A model generated the notes under the pieces. It had not been told where the DNA came from and ran no database searches. It saw only the letters and a program-made list of their open reading frames with translations. This document shows positions 8,389 through 21,610 of a stretch of DNA of 64,000 nt, piece by piece. How positions within the stretch are numbered: position 1 is the first letter of the stretch; every line of letters starts with the position of its first letter. A program made the translations under genes and the position numbers. The DNA comes from Bugulina stolonifera (lineage: Eukaryota > Bryozoa > Gymnolaemata > Cheilostomatida > Bugulidae): positions 17,556,501-17,620,500 of the forward strand of contig OW285190.1 in the NCBI GenBank assembly GCA_935421135.1, written 5' to 3'.

Positions 8389-10094
8389 AATCATCTTAAA
8401 TGAAATTTGTCAGCAAGTAAGGAGGTGACTTTATTTTAACAAGCTACAGTAGGCCTGCATCAGTTATAAATACTTTTAACTTGGTTTACTTGAGTTGTCT
8501 GCTCTGTACAAAGTTGGGATGACAACTACAATATACTGTAGACAAAGTCCTCTTGAGCTACATGTTGATGAAGAAGTTGTCATCTCCTCATTTGTTTGTT
8601 TTTGTTCTGTTTCTGCCTAATAATACTTTATTATTTTCCTTGACAGACATGTGTTTCTCTTTCTTGCAGCGCCGTAGTGATTTCCTGGCGTTATGTGTAT
8701 TTATTCAACTATTTCCTGTTATCTTCCACCTATTATACGTATGCATTAAAATTCACAGTTATCCTGGAGCAAGTTATATTTAATATAATATTTTATATCT
8801 GTTTTATCTGTCATATTGCACAAACAAACGTTGTACTTTTATCAATGTAGTTTGTTTAATAAAAGTGCATTTACACCTATAATAATATGAAGTGTTCTAC
8901 ATGTATGTACAAGAAGGGCACCTGTTACTTTCTACTTGGTCTGGAGCTACTGAATATCCAGTGCTGGATTTTTTTATCCTCATTAGTCCATGGAATACAG
9001 GTGCTCCTTGCATAGCACATTGTTCAGTCTAGACTAACAGGTGCCCCTTGTGCATAAGACATCAATTGTTCGGTTTCGCCTATGCTGTGGATATACATTG
9101 CTCATGGCCTCTTGTATGGCCCTAAAGGCTTGGCTGCACGAGAGGCCTTTTATTCGGCTATGCAAAGACCAACTCGGCTATGCAAAGACCAACTCGGCTA
9201 TGCAAAGACCAACTCGGCGGCCTTTTTGGTGATTGGTTAACTTTATTCAGCTATGGTGATTAGTTGACATTAGATACACCGACTCCAATTATATAGTTTA
9301 TTAAAAACCAGCTGTTTTTATTGGCCAGATATTAATCAGGGTCACTAGTGGACTGGTACAACACATTGCATTAAGACGGAGGTTAGACAGCCTAATAAGG
9401 ATGACATGACTATGAGACTGCCTGACATTACTGACCTGAGTATATATTGCTATGTAATGTGATAACAGAAACAGGTTATAGCAATATTGCTGCATCACCT
9501 GGCATAAAACTTCCAAATAATTAATCTTTTTGCAATGTTTACATTATCAGTTTGTGTATTCAATCTACATTATGTAGTAAAATCATATCCCCTCAGAGAT
9601 AATCCCTTCCTGACAGAGCACTCGCATCCTGCCAAGCTTATTTTAGTAGCAAAATCTGTATTTGGCTAGAAACCACACAGACTATCATAGACTCACATAG
9701 CTTGGGAACCCTAGATTAAATAGAGTGAATACAGTAGCCTGGGATCCTTTAATATGTTACACCACATCTCTTCTTAATCCTTAGTTACATGAGCATTATA
9801 GTTCATGTATGGGCTTTGATATTTTTACAAAAATATGGAACTTCTGTCATTATTAGCAGGTCTATTATAATTGCACTATAATATAATTAACCCTGTTTCT
9901 CACACAATGGTACTCCTCCATGCTGTGATACTTGCAGCAGAAGCAGCTCACCATCATTCACTAAAAAGTTCGACCATGACCGTCAGAGGGGGTGGGGGGG
10001 CTTTGCCAGGCTTATAATTCTAACTAGTTCCAACAAAACTATTTGCTGTTACTTTCAGTTTGCGCTCAGCATTCACCATTCAATTTACTTTAAC
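8389..10094. other. Intergenic, no gene seen
   Basis: AT-rich sequence; most of it aligns with 18000-19100 in duplication unit 2. It includes three tandem copies of a 20-bp unit (GGCTATGCAAAGACCAACTC, about 9157-9217). Short open frames here show no domains and are not conserved in the other unit. Confidence 0.6.
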
Positions 10095-10334
10095 AGGTAT
10101 CTTCGCAACCTAAATCTCAGACCCCAGGCCCTATTTGCGAAAATATTTTCTGGCACCCAAGCAAAGCAAATTCCTCATTTTGGTGCAAAGAAGTCAGGTG
10201 TGCCGATGAGCTAGAGATGGTTTCGTCCGGCCAAACAAAATTCTGGGCCAATGGCCCTTCTGGCCTAGATCGGACGGCTATCTTGTGATTTTTATTTGCG
10301 ACCCGGGTCCATCCAAGAGGTTGCGAAGACACCT
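10095..10334. mobile_element. Short MITE-like element with inverted ends
   Basis: A 240-bp segment bounded by inverted repeats AGGTATCTTCGCAACCT (10095-10111) and AGGTTGCGAAGACACCT (10318-10334), 16 of 17 bases complementary. It is GC-richer than its surroundings and has no coding capacity. Target-site duplication is not clear. The word CTCAGACCCCAGG occurs inside it near 10116 and again just outside near 10367. Confidence 0.6.
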
Positions 10335-10803
10335 AACATAAAGCAACAGCTGTTAAGGCATTACCTCAGACCCCAGGTAGGTAACCTTGAGAATCTCGGT
10401 TTGGTTTGCTTGTCCCAACGACCAAAGATGGTTGTTACAGGCAGTGCCTTGCAGTACCACAAAAAATGCATGGTGACATTGCAAAATATTGATGGCGACA
10501 AGACAAAATCTATTATAGTGACACGACGACACGACGGCATCGTGTTGTGATATAATCACCATAACTCTCAAACCTGAGACTTAATCTTTAATTCAAAGCA
10601 GGACCTGGATGATATATTTCCTTCATCTGGGTAACTAATAATCTTTACACTTTACTCAATATATTTGTCTGAGGTGGCTGAGAAAGGCTTTTAAAAAGCT
10701 GAGAGCAAGCAATAGTTATTACCATTCCCACTTCTGAGTTATTGTTCAACATGTAAAGTTGTGAAATTCAAGCGTACCACAAAACTGGCTCAAAAGGTCA
10801 CTG

Positions 10804-11758
10804 CAGAGTTGGATCAAAGTCGGATTTCAAGTCAACAAGTCAAGTCATTTCTAAAATTTTGAAGGCAAGTCAGGTCTAAATCAAGTCAGTGCTGCCTCAG
10901 GTCAAGTCCAAATCAAGTCAGTGCTGCCTCAAGTCAAGTCAGCCGTCATGCAAGTTACAAGTCAAGTAATGTCGAAGTCCACTTGTCTACTCGCAAGTAG
11001 AAATGCAAGTCAAGTTGGAGACAACTTTGAAACTTTTACGTCTTTCAAAACATCCCTTTTTTATATTAGACATTCCAATGTATGAAAAATCATGCCAAGG
11101 TGTAGCTGGGCATGTATGTTATACAATTATGGCAACTAGTCGACCTATGTAGTAATATTGGCACTATGGTTGAAACTGGTCATGTACATGTAGTATTATA
11201 CGAGTATATTAGTAACGGTGATACAGTGTTACGTAGCATATAAACAGCACAGGGTACAGTACAGACAATTACATGTACTCCATGTAGGTGCAGTAGTGGC
11301 GAAATTTAGGTAGCCTTAGTTCCTTGTTTGTGGTTGGGGTAAGGGCGGTCAACCAGCAAAATATAGAGAAGACAACTTCTCCTGCTTCAATTTTGGCGAA
11401 GAACAAAGGCTATTTCCAATTTCTCCACTTCTGCACTAACTCACACTTCACTTACACAACTTACACTGTGTGTACTTGTGACTATGCACTGTGTAGTCTC
11501 ACGTACACACAGCCTACAATGTAGATATGACATTCGGTGCGTATCCACATACATGTACGTAGGTAACCTTAGTATGTACAATGTATATGGCTATACATTG
11601 TACAAAATTTTTATCCTCCACACTGACTTGCCAGAACCCAAGTCAAAGTCACAAGTCATTCATGTGTCCAAGTCAAGTCACATTGATGTCCAAGTCAAAG
11701 TCAAGTCAAGTCAACTTGTGACTTGACTTGTTAAATCTATGAATTGGACCCAGCTCTG
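10804..11758. mobile_element. Non-autonomous hAT-type transposon with empty site in unit 2
   Basis: A 955-bp element starting CAGAGTTGGATC and ending GGACCCAGCTCTG (imperfect inverted ends), flanked on both sides by the 8-bp duplication GGTCACTG (10796-10803 and 11759-11766). An 8-bp duplication and CAGAG ends are hallmarks of hAT elements. The paralogous position in unit 2 has a single uninterrupted GGTCACTG at 19300-19307. Both sub-terminal regions are dense in CAAGTC/GACTTG words. There is no transposase frame. A second, smaller MITE (11285-11438) is nested inside. Confidence 0.85.
11285..11438. mobile_element. MITE family A, copy 1 (nested in hAT element)
   Basis: About 154 bp with inverted ends AGGTGCAGTAGTGGCGAAATT and AATTTCTCCACTTCTGCACTA. 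The centre carries GGTCAACCAGCAAAATATAG and AGAAGACAACTTCTCC. It is nearly the reverse complement of copy 2 at 13447-13612. No coding capacity. Confidence 0.75.
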
Positions 11759-11766
11759 GGTCACTG

Positions 11767-12240
11767 CACCTGACGTTGATCACTTTTTCTTTAGAAGGTA
11801 TTCTATACTAGTGAGAGAAACACAGTCTGAGCAGCAGTAACCCTCACAACAGGATAAGTTCAGTTATTGGGACATAAGTAAGTTACTCCTGCTAAAGATT
11901 AAACTAGGCAAATCATTGTTCTTGACATCTCCTGGATTATCACACTTTATTACTCATGTACGAATGTATACCATTTCATTATTATCAATTATTATTATAT
12001 AGCTGAAAGTTTTAGAGATAGGATATCAGATGATTAGCTAACTTGACGGCTAAAGAGAAAATAATATTTTGCCATTCCAAAGCATACATGCACAGTGACT
12101 TAGTGCACATTGTGGACAAGTACATTCTTATCCGTAATACTAAGATAATTATACAAATTAATTAATTTTTACAACACTGTGGAGCTGCTAGTACTATTAT
12201 TTGTATAATACATTGCCCTTTCTCTATTTTTGTCTACCTG
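11767..12240. other. Intergenic, no gene seen
   Basis: AT-rich sequence aligning with about 19308-19790 of unit 2. No open frame with recognisable content. Confidence 0.55.
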
Positions 12241-12244
12241 TTGA

Positions 12245-13180
12245 AGTGTAGCAGTATTGTGGTGCTTCGGCATGCTTGTCATGTCCAGTCTCTTATAGAC
12301 TGCCACACTTGACTAACTCTACACGCCCACAGTTATCATCCCTTATTCTTATATGTTTATTATTGCGCATTAGCTGCCTGGCTCATGTGCTGTATTAATC
12401 AACCAATCATGTTTTCTATACTTGTTTACTGCTATTTCCATGCCTACGTATTGTTATTACAAGTACATTATTGTCTATTTTAATTTAAAGTCTTTTTGCC
12501 TATTATAAGTAATGGCCGATGTCTTAGATTATAGTCATTTTAATATGTAATCTTTGTCACATGATTGTAAGCAATTTGTGCATGGTCAACCCTTTTAAGG
12601 TCGGACCTAGGGTACTTTTCAGCCATATTGCTACGCAATTTCCAGGGCTGATACCTTATCGCTCCACCCGATACCTTATCGGGCTTTTTACCGGAAACTA
12701 GATTAGTATAAAAGCCAGCACAATTTTCTATGCTAGTCAGTTGTTGATTGCGCCTTATTAAAGTAACGTCTCCTAACTCAACCTACAGAGTCTTACTCGT
12801 GCAGGCAGGGAGCTCCAGCCTTGGTCCTCTGGACCTTTGGCGCCCGAGCTCGTCCTCATACTCGCAGAAGACTTTTACCAGACTCTTGATGCGTATAAAC
12901 ATCGGACCTTAGTCAATCATTGACTCTTCAATGGGCCTCAGCATCGGACCTACGTCCTCACTTCAACATAGACACTTTCTGCACTCTTAGGAGTATAAAC
13001 CATCGGACCTACATCGACCCTTGACTCTTTAATGAGCCTAAGCATCAGCCTACGTCTTCTACAATACCTATAAGAGCTAACATATACTGTTCACTCTTTA
13101 TGTAATGTGTGGAAGTATAACTTGGCAGCCCACTACCACTACCAATCACTTCCCACACTAGTGCTAATATCTGCACCAGT
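12245..13180 (+). mobile_element. Insertion resembling LTR-retroelement leader
   Basis: About 0.9 kb present in unit 1 but missing at the equivalent place in unit 2. It contains a TATA-like GTATAAAAG near 12707, an ATTAAAG signal-like word near 12758, and TGGCGCCCGAG near 12838, which has the form of a tRNA primer-binding site just after an LTR. CATCGGACCT words recur downstream (12900-13010). No gag or pol frame and no second LTR are visible, so this would be a remnant. Exact ends are not determined. Confidence 0.35.
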
Positions 13181-13446
13181 GTGAACACCCATAGCATACA
13201 ACATTACAGTATTATCGGTAGAGACAAAATTATCTCACTGGCATAAAAGTTAGCATAAAACTTGAGCTGAGATGACTATACAGTGCACAATGCTAGCCCA
13301 TTCTAGGATGTCACATTAAAGGCTGTACTCTATCTACAACGACAGAGTACAGTGAGGTTGGCAAATATCTACTTTTTCCCCTGATTTTCACGGCCTGTTC
13401 TGATTTGATTAAAACTCATGGTGAACTTCGTCTGCTACAAGTGGAG

Positions 13447-13612
13447 TTAGGTGCAGAAGTGGAGAAATTTGAGATAGCCTTTGTTCTTCGCCAAAAATGA
13501 AGCAGGAGAAGTTGTCTTCTCTATATTTTGCTGGTTGACCGTCCTTGCCCCAGACCTCAACCACAAACAAGGAACTAAGGCTATTCAAATTTCTCCACTA
13601 CTGCACCTAACA
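13447..13612. mobile_element. MITE family A, copy 2
   Basis: About 166 bp with ends TTAGGTGCAGAAGTGGAGAAA and TTTCTCCACTACTGCACCTAA, in opposite orientation to the copy at 11285-11438. It has a precise inverted-repeat structure and no coding capacity. A weak third relative lies near 36455-36505. Confidence 0.8.
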
Positions 13613-14500
13613 GTACAAGTGACACAATAGTACAGGCTCGAGACCAATGACTTACATGTAGGTCTATGTGCCTGTCATCTTCCTTCCTGATGTTACACCC
13701 CCAACAGTTGTCACTTTTAAGCGTTTACTGACAACAGCCAATATTTTATCCTTCAAATTTTCATAAACTACTAATATATCATCATTATCATTAATTACAG
13801 TCTTCTAGGAAGGTCTGACTGAAACCAGTATACATGTAGCTTTGCATAGTTTAACTAGCAGTCTAAGATTCTTGAAAATAAGGCATTTTAATAAACGCTT
13901 GAAGTTGATCTGCTAAAATTAATCTTTATTTTAAAACTTTTCATTGTTGTAGCAGCAAGTTAAATACTGCATAAACAAACTCTTGTACAATTAAATTCAA
14001 AATGGTATACATCAATAGAAAGTTGACACAATATTATTTTATAAAGGCTACAAGCATAGAAGTTCAGTTTACTGTTGGCATGGAGTTATCTGCTTTATGA
14101 GTTATGTTGTGGCTTATCATTGTAGTGGTATTTAGTCCGATTTAGTCCTTAGTACAGGTTTGCAGTGCAGCTATGTTATATTATTTAGTTTGATTGTTCC
14201 CAACGCTACTATTGATAGAGTGGCAAACTGCTCGGTTATAGGATTTTATAGGATTTAATGCCGAGGAAATGCTGAGGAATGACTTAGAAATTTTAAAGGA
14301 AATCCTATTGTTTGAACACATACATGTATATAATTGATTATTTATTAATTTAGTTGTAATAATGCTTACATTGTTTAAAGAGAAAAGAAAAGCATTCTCT
14401 TCACCTGAGATAAGAAGCTTAACAGCTTGTGACAGGTCATGGCTTAATTATATTATCTTACACCAAACTGTGTATTAAGAATTAAATCCAACAAGTTTGG

Positions 14501-14508
14501 TATATAAG
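14501..14508 (+). promoter_or_regulatory. TATA box of first matrixin gene
   Basis: TATATAAG within a ~120-bp block (14470-14618) strongly conserved with 21570-21720 of the second gene. A non-coding 5' exon ends at 14618 (ACATTCAG|GTAAGA), about 110 nt downstream of the TATA box. Confidence 0.7.
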
Positions 14509-14856
14509 TGCTGTGGAGAAAGAGGACTTTACAGAACTTGGTATTGCAGTGCAGAAACTGTAGACCTAGTCCTTTCATGTAATAGAAACACCCAGTGCTC
14601 TACTCACACTACATTCAGGTAAGATTAATTTTCCTTCTGATTCAATCTACTGCTACAGAACCGGCAGCATATAAATTGTACATCATACGTATGTGTAAAT
14701 AGAATATAAATCTAGTTAACCATACATTTGATAGATACGTTATGGTAATTTTTTTGAAAGTACGTAGAAGTACTTAAACATAGTAAACTTGTTTAGTGAA
14801 AATGTTTCCAACAATTATTAGTATTAAATTTATTACAATTCAATTGTTAATTTAGA

Positions 14857-17150
14857 ATGACGACAGGTACCCTCAAGGTTCTTCTGGTGGTAGTTGGTCT
14901 CGTAGCCTTAGTTCTAGCAGCACCATTGAAAAGAGGCCAATGTGGAAACAGTAATAGAATGAAGAGATGGGCTAGACTGGGTAACGTTGTGTGGCCACAG
15001 AAGCTCATGCCACTCACTATAAGTGTAGCCAATTCTCCCAGAGGGTTTTCTGTTGCAGACGTAGAAGACGTAGTGTTGTACTGTGCTAGGGTAAGAAGTC
15101 TCTTTCATGCATGTGTAAATAATTATTAATATGAACTGGTATATGTACTTGCATGGCGCTTCTCAAAATTGATGCAAGCAGCAGGATAAAATCTTAGGTA
15201 GCGCTTTGCACAACTTGGAAGAATGTGTCCATGCATGAATGTACTTGATTTCTGTAATTCATAACATCTCAGAGATTTAAAAAAATTAATAATATACATT
15301 ATGTAATAATACCATTTCAGTAACATCACTGTTTTGTTTTACTGTAGACAATCACCTGATTTACTTAGAAATTACCAATAATTAAATATGCAGTCAAATT
15401 TGTAGGAGGAATCGACAAGCAGTCTCTATCTTGCAATGAAATCTCTTTATATGGTCTTAAGAAAATTTCATTCTGCTAAAACTGTAAGCAGCATTTGCAC
15501 GCTTTCTGAACAGTGTGTATATAGTCCTTCTTGAGAATCTCCAGAATGGGAAACAAAACTTTGCTAAAGTTCAAATAGTCCATGTAGAATACCAGGTGAA
15601 CTTTGAAAGAGCTGAGGGGGGACTTGATCGGTGGAACCCAAGCTATTAACAGCTTCAATTTTTTTAATGCAACTTGTTACTTCTTACGTGTAGTTGTGGG
15701 GAGAGCCATCTAGCCTTAGCTTTAAACTGGCTACCAGGGGATCCACTGGAAACATAGCCATCAACTTTGAATACATTGACGGGCCATGGAATACTATTGG
15801 AGTTGGGATTTCACCGAGGATATGGGGAAGCAACCCTTCCTCGGCCATGAAGTTGGATAACACTGAGTCCTATCAGAAATCCAGGGATTCAAGTGGAAGA
15901 GGTGAGTCTGACTAGCTACTGAAATTATTTTAAAGAATTATCAGCATGTAGACTACCCAAATTTCACAATAGGTAAAAGAGATTAATGATTTTATACCAC
16001 CCTAGCTCCGTTCTACATTGTAGTGAGAAAATCTAGAGGTAGTGTTTTACACTAACTTAAAGTTTGCGATTGAGGCAATGAAGTAGGGTTTGTCCTTCTT
16101 CCTCTGTTTCTGTTTAAATAAAGAACTTAGGTGATCTGTTATTCTGCCCTTTCTTCCCCTACAAACGATGCATCTCTCTGAAAGGTATTTCAAAAAATTG
16201 CATTTGAGAGATACAGTGATACTTTTCAAATATTAGAAATATTAAAACTTGTAACAAATTGCAAGTTATCAACACAACAGTAGCTACAACCAAATCAATT
16301 ATATGCCGAGTAAATGCTTCCATCATCAAGTAACACACAGAGTTGTACAGCAAAACACTCTGCACTATAATTGTAGAGAACTACACCAAACATCAAAAAT
16401 GTATACGCATGTTAGCTCCATATTTTATAATTATAGACGCACACTCTAAATGATATTTTATAGAAAGGAAGTGACTTTCCTTAGCTCCATACTTCATCAA
16501 ATACGCCGTACAATAATATATACATTGTATATATAGTGATCATCATTGTGTGTTTTTACTTTCAATTTATAGGTGTTTCTCTAACTTGGGCAATCTGCCA
16601 TGAGATGGGACACAACCTTGGCCTGGGTCACTCTCAGGACAGGAACGCATTCATGTTTGCAGCTGCTGTTCGACAAGACGAAAGCAGGCTCCTTACAGAT
16701 GACCTTAACGGAATCACCAGCCTCTATCCAGGAAGGAGTGCACAGGTAGGCTTTCACATGAACAATATTCATTTTTCAGAAATAGAAAAGTAGCTTAATT
16801 TAAACCAATTTGTTACTTTCATATAGTAAAACTGCTGGTTAAAGATGATTGACAGTACAACGCAGTGCTCCCACATGGATCTGACAGGAGTCAAAACTCT
16901 ATTGTACATAAGGGGGCCATGACCTGTTTTACATAACCCAGCAATATGATCTTTTATGCAGACAATATTTGGGCGGGAAGGACAGCCTGGAGTAACATCT
17001 AGACCACAGACAGCAAGACCAAATACAAGAGCTACCCGTCCTCCTTACAGAACCACCAGAAGACCAAGATATTATCCATATGGTTATAGAACAAGATACA
17101 GACCTAGAGGCAACTACAATAGAAGATGGCATTATAGGCAGTGGGGTTAA
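14857..17150 (+). CDS. Secreted matrixin-like zinc metalloprotease (copy 1)
   Basis: Four coding exons, 14857-15090, 15694-15901, 16573-16745 and 16962-17150, give 267 aa; a non-coding 5' exon lies upstream. Residues 1-22 are a signal peptide. A very short propeptide follows with one Cys (GQCGNSNRMKR); R-M-K-R fits a furin-type site and the Cys may act as a minimal cysteine switch. The catalytic domain ends in HEMGHNLGLGH, the HExxHxxGxxH zinc site of metzincins, with Met-turn FMF nine residues on. The usual MMP segment HGDxxPFDGxxG..LAHA that binds structural zinc is replaced by an unrelated Trp/Ser-rich stretch. There is no hemopexin domain; the last ~60 residues are Arg/Pro/Tyr-rich. Met at 14857 is chosen because the acceptor lies directly before it. 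Confidence 0.85.
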
Positions 17151-17870
17151 CTAAACACAAACTACGATACATAGCATTGCTCTGTAACTTCAGTGGAAAC
17201 TCGTACAGTCTGTTCTATTCACTCTTTTATAATGTGTTTACATGTACTAAAGATTTGTAAGCAATATTAATATTTTCGTACATAAAATGTATGTCCATGC
17301 ATGTAGGTCTACATGTAACAGCATAATATTGATCACCTATTCTTTATATTTCTATACTACATAACTAAAGTTAGATAGTTTAATCGTAATATCTCAGAAA
17401 CTGTTGATAGCGACTTCTGCTCATTTCCAATATTAATTTTTAAAAGCACTACAATTACGAGAAATAAAACTTGGCTAGATGTCTAATTTCACCTTCTCTG
17501 ATCTAACACTAACTGCAGTTGAACCAATGGCATACACCTATTTCTGCTATTAACCAATCAAATTGGGATCCGTGGCTTATTCTTATTGGTCATGTAGGGT
17601 AGGAGGGTTAGTGGTACCAAGGATTGGTCATTGATGATGATAAGAAGTTGTCCTCTCTGAAACGAGGAGAGAGAACGACTTCTTATATATACATGTAATT
17701 GTAGCATAATAGTGATTAGCTTGCAACATAAATTACAGTGAGTGCAATATCTACAGAAGAAGCTGTTGTAAATCTGATGGCCTGATGGCCTCTGCCATTT
17801 ATGAATTCAGACTATAACTGCTAAAATATTTTTTTTATCAGGAGTTTGATTGTACATGTAGATAGTCTAA
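17151..17870. other. Post-gene region with CCAAT boxes and hairpin
   Basis: Non-coding. Four CCAAT/ATTGG words lie in 17520-17635, then a ~45-bp imperfect hairpin (GAAGTTGTCCTCTCT ... AGAGAGAACGACTTCTT, 17646-17685). The same arrangement follows the second matrixin gene at 24890-25018. Confidence 0.6.
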
Positions 17871-17995
17871 CAGAGATGGTTAGTGATAGCAGATATAGAG
17901 TTTAACTTCTCGTAGGTAAAACAATAACTGACAGTCAAACCTAACAGATGGATGATTAAATGAAAGAAGTAAGTGCTCTTAAAATAATCTCATAT
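17871..17995 (+). pseudogene. Relic of sulfotransferase last exon
   Basis: GTAGGTAAAACA at 17914 aligns with the acceptor and start of the intact exon at 8271-8285, and AACTGACAGTCA, AACAGATGGATGATT and AAGTGCTCTTAAAAT align with the rest. A deletion of GGCAGCTGGAGAAACG-type sequence and loss of codons give TAA three codons in, so it cannot encode the SULT C-terminus. No other sulfotransferase exon is found in unit 2. Confidence 0.75.
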
Positions 17996-20900
17996 GAAAC
18001 TTGAAACTCTATTTTAATTAGCTACAGTAGACCTGCATTAGTTGTGACATACTTTTAACTTGGTTTACTTGAGTTGTCTGCTCTGTACATAGCTGGGATG
18101 ACAACTCCTACGCTGTAGATCATTTATGAGCTAAATGGTCAATAACAAAGTTGTCATCTTCTGATTTGTTTTTGTTTTCTTTGAATGTTATTTTTGATTC
18201 TCTTTGGCTACTGCCTATAATTATTTCATTATTGTCCTTCATGACCCTGTGTTTCTCTTTCTGGCAGGTTTGTGTAATAATATGAAATAATTTACAAGAA
18301 GAGTGTTTGTGGCTTTTTTGCCCAGTCAGAAACAACTAAACATTCTACATTATGCTGAGTTATTCTATTTTTGTTTGGTCATGGGTGCAGGTGCCTTAGC
18401 TATTACATCCGTCTCTTAGCTGCTGCATCATGTGCACACGTATCAGCTTTAGTAACAAAACAAGGTGGATGTGAGAAAGCATAAGAACGTATACCACAAG
18501 ACTGTGTTAAGTTATAGGTGATATACATGTATGCTTGTAGTATACTCCATATCACTTGATATGAACCTTCCAGATATGTAATTAATCCAATTGCAATACT
18601 TATAGTATTATAGTATTAGTGGTTATATTCAATCTATTAAAATCCTACCCCTTCAGAGGTGATCCCATCCTGTCAGACCAATTGCATCCTGTCAAGCTTG
18701 CTTCAGTGAAAAATCTGCATTTGGCTTAAAATCACACAGATGTAGGCAGACTATCGTGGAATCAAATAGCCTGGGAACCTTAGATATGCATGTATCTGTG
18801 GGTTACTTTATGCTGCATATAAATTATTTCACCAATGTTTCATAGCCCATTTGGGAGGCTTCCATATTTTATAAAATAATAAACACTGGTAGAACTGCTG
18901 TCGTTATTGGTAGGTCTATTACAATTGCACTATAATATTCTCCATGATTCTCACACAACTTCTGTTGAAGTAGACAACTTGTCATTATTTCCAAACAAGT
19001 CGGACCAGAACCATAAGAGCCGAGGGTGGGGAGGGAAAGGGGTGGGGTTTGGTTAAACATATGCTAGCCTGCACCACAGACTCCATGTAGTGACACAACA
19101 AAACATATCGATAAGTAAAACACAAGTGGCTAGGTAAGTAATAACCTTAACCCATAACTCAATATAACATTATCGCAGGTGGCTGAGAAAGGCTTGTACA
19201 AAGCTGAGAGTAAGCAATAGTTATTATCATTACCATGTAAAGTTATTGTCTAACATCTAAAGTTATGAAATTCCAATGCGCCACAGAACTGGCTCATAAG
19301 GTCACTGCACCTGACGTTGATCACTTTTTCTATAGAAGGTATTCTATACTAGTGAGAGGAGCATAGTCTGAGCAGCAGTAACACTCACAACAGAATAAGT
19401 TCAGCTATTAGGACACACGCAAGTTACTGCCGCTAAGGATTAAACCAGGCAAATCATAGTTCTCGCTACCTCCTGGATTATAACACGTTATTACTCATAC
19501 AGGTATGTATACGGTGTCATTATTGTCAATTAACAGTGTAACTGGAAGCTTTAGGGGGAGGATTATCAGATAATCAGCTAACTAGACTGATCGAAGAGAA
19601 AACAATAATGTGACTCTTTCAGATATAGTATGATGACTAAGTCTATGTGTAGGCAAGTGCATCTTCATTCATAATCCTATAATATCCTAATCAAAGGTAT
19701 CATTTCATTTCATATTATCTTATTGTATCAACTAAGAAAATTTCCATGCAATCCACAACACTATGGAGCTACTAGCTAGTAGTCTGCTAAAGTATATGTT
19801 ATCTAATAAATACAAGTGAAATCTGTGTAAATTGCCAAGTTCAACTGATGAAAATCAGAGAGATTCAGCATTTGGGTGGGGGTGTCCATTTTGGGTGGGG
19901 TACCAAATTTTGAGTTGAAAATCAGGGAGTCTCCTGCGGAATCAGGGAGACTTGGTAAAAACCTGGTCCCCTCTCTCACTATACGTGTAGTAACTTGCAG
20001 GAGCATCGTCATAGAGTGATATATCTTCTCCTTGTACTGCTTTTATCCACATATTGTGATCTGTCTACACCGTATCTGTAAACAGCTAACGCAGAACTTG
20101 AGCTAAGCTAAGATCTAGTAATATATACATTTAGTGCATTATGCTAACGCATCCTGTATCTCACATTATAAGGCCATCCATTTGCAGAGCATAGTGTACA
20201 GACTTGGACGTCAAAACGATAGTTGATACCAATAATGGACACCGATATTTTAAGTACCGAATGTACATATCTCTGTACTTATTTACCAATATTAAATACC
20301 TTTTCACTAATGATAGTACATTCACTTATTATTGTTTATTAGAAAAAGTCTGTCGGAGCTCAGTAAGAAACAGTAAACAGTTTACACGTAGAGTTACAGT
20401 TTTAGTTTGACGATTAACCTGGAACTTTTAAAATCTAGACATTGCAATAGAAATTTGAAGTTTAATCAATATTACAATCATTATTTTTAAGAGCTTTGCA
20501 TGGTTTTGTGGTCCAAAGCAAAAATATAATATTTAAGTAATGGTCATTACTTGTGTTTAATTGAAACATTAAACATTTGCAAACATAATTATAATAAAAG
20601 TTAAAATGGTATACATAATAAATGTTAATGTCGCAGAATTTCATAGAGGTTAAAAGCTTAGAAGTTCAGTTTACTTTTGACATGGAGTTACCTTCTCTCT
20701 TCTCTATGAGTTGTGAGTCATTCTATATTGTAGGGAATGTGTGCTGACTCAGTCCTTAGTACAGTTGTGCAGCTATATTATATACATTATTTAGTTTGAT
20801 TGTTCTCAATTCTGCCATTGGCAAACTGCTCGGTGATGGTATTTGATGCTGAGGGAATGCTGAGGAAGGACATAAAGAGAGAGGTAATACGTACAATAAA

Positions 20901-21570
20901 AGAGCGTATATATGTGTGTCATAAGCTTTAGATTTCCTTTACTGAGATTTAAAAGACTAATTCGCTCCTCCTACTCCATTAACTAAAGAGAATTGGATAC
21001 ACCACTAAAAACTCACAATTGAGTAGTAAAGTCAGAACCATAATGGCAGTACAAGTTGAATTCATTTCAATAATAGGTACTGTTTACTAATGTTTTGCAA
21101 TCATATTTAAAGATGGGTTTTAATGACTTCGTATTGGGACATCGTATTGGGACATCGTATTGGGACATCGTATCGGACATCGTATCGGACATCGAATCGG
21201 ACATCGTTTGGTAGCCACTGTCATTTTAAGAAAATTTCAAATTTGTTTGCAAGCTGAAAGCTAAATTTTCAATGCCTGCTAATACTTACAAAGTCTAACA
21301 CGTAGGCTTGTCTCCTTCTCTCGCAGAGACATGTGCATAAAATCTTGTATTTTGTATCATAATCTCCATTTGAAGACTTTTAAGGAACTTAAGTTAGTAA
21401 AAACATAATCTAATTGATTACTTCGCAATAAATTTATAATAATCAGATTTTCATGTCACCTTGTCAACACTTGAAGAGGAAATATATACAAAAAATTCTT
21501 TTTCACACGAGATAAGAAGCTTAGCAGCTTGTGCCGGCTTATGGCTTAATTATATTATCTTGCACTAAAC
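17996..21570. other. Intergenic between matrixin genes, no gene seen
   Basis: Duplication unit 2, non-coding, alignable in blocks with 8400-14470. It includes a short tandem array of CATCGTATTGGGA / CATCGTATCGGA words at 21132-21206. Open frames here are short and not shared with unit 1. Confidence 0.6.
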
Positions 21571-21602
21571 TACGTATTAAGAATTAAATCCAACAAGTTT
21601 GG

Positions 21603-21610
21603 TATAAAAG
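21603..21610 (+). promoter_or_regulatory. TATA box of second matrixin gene
   Basis: TATAAAAG in the block conserved with 14470-14618. The non-coding first exon ends at 21720 (ATATTCAG|GTAGGG). Confidence 0.7.

Noticed and set aside
12838..12848. Intact retrovirus or LTR retrotransposon
   Set aside because: A primer-binding-site-like word is present but there is no gag, pol or paired LTR; at most a remnant.
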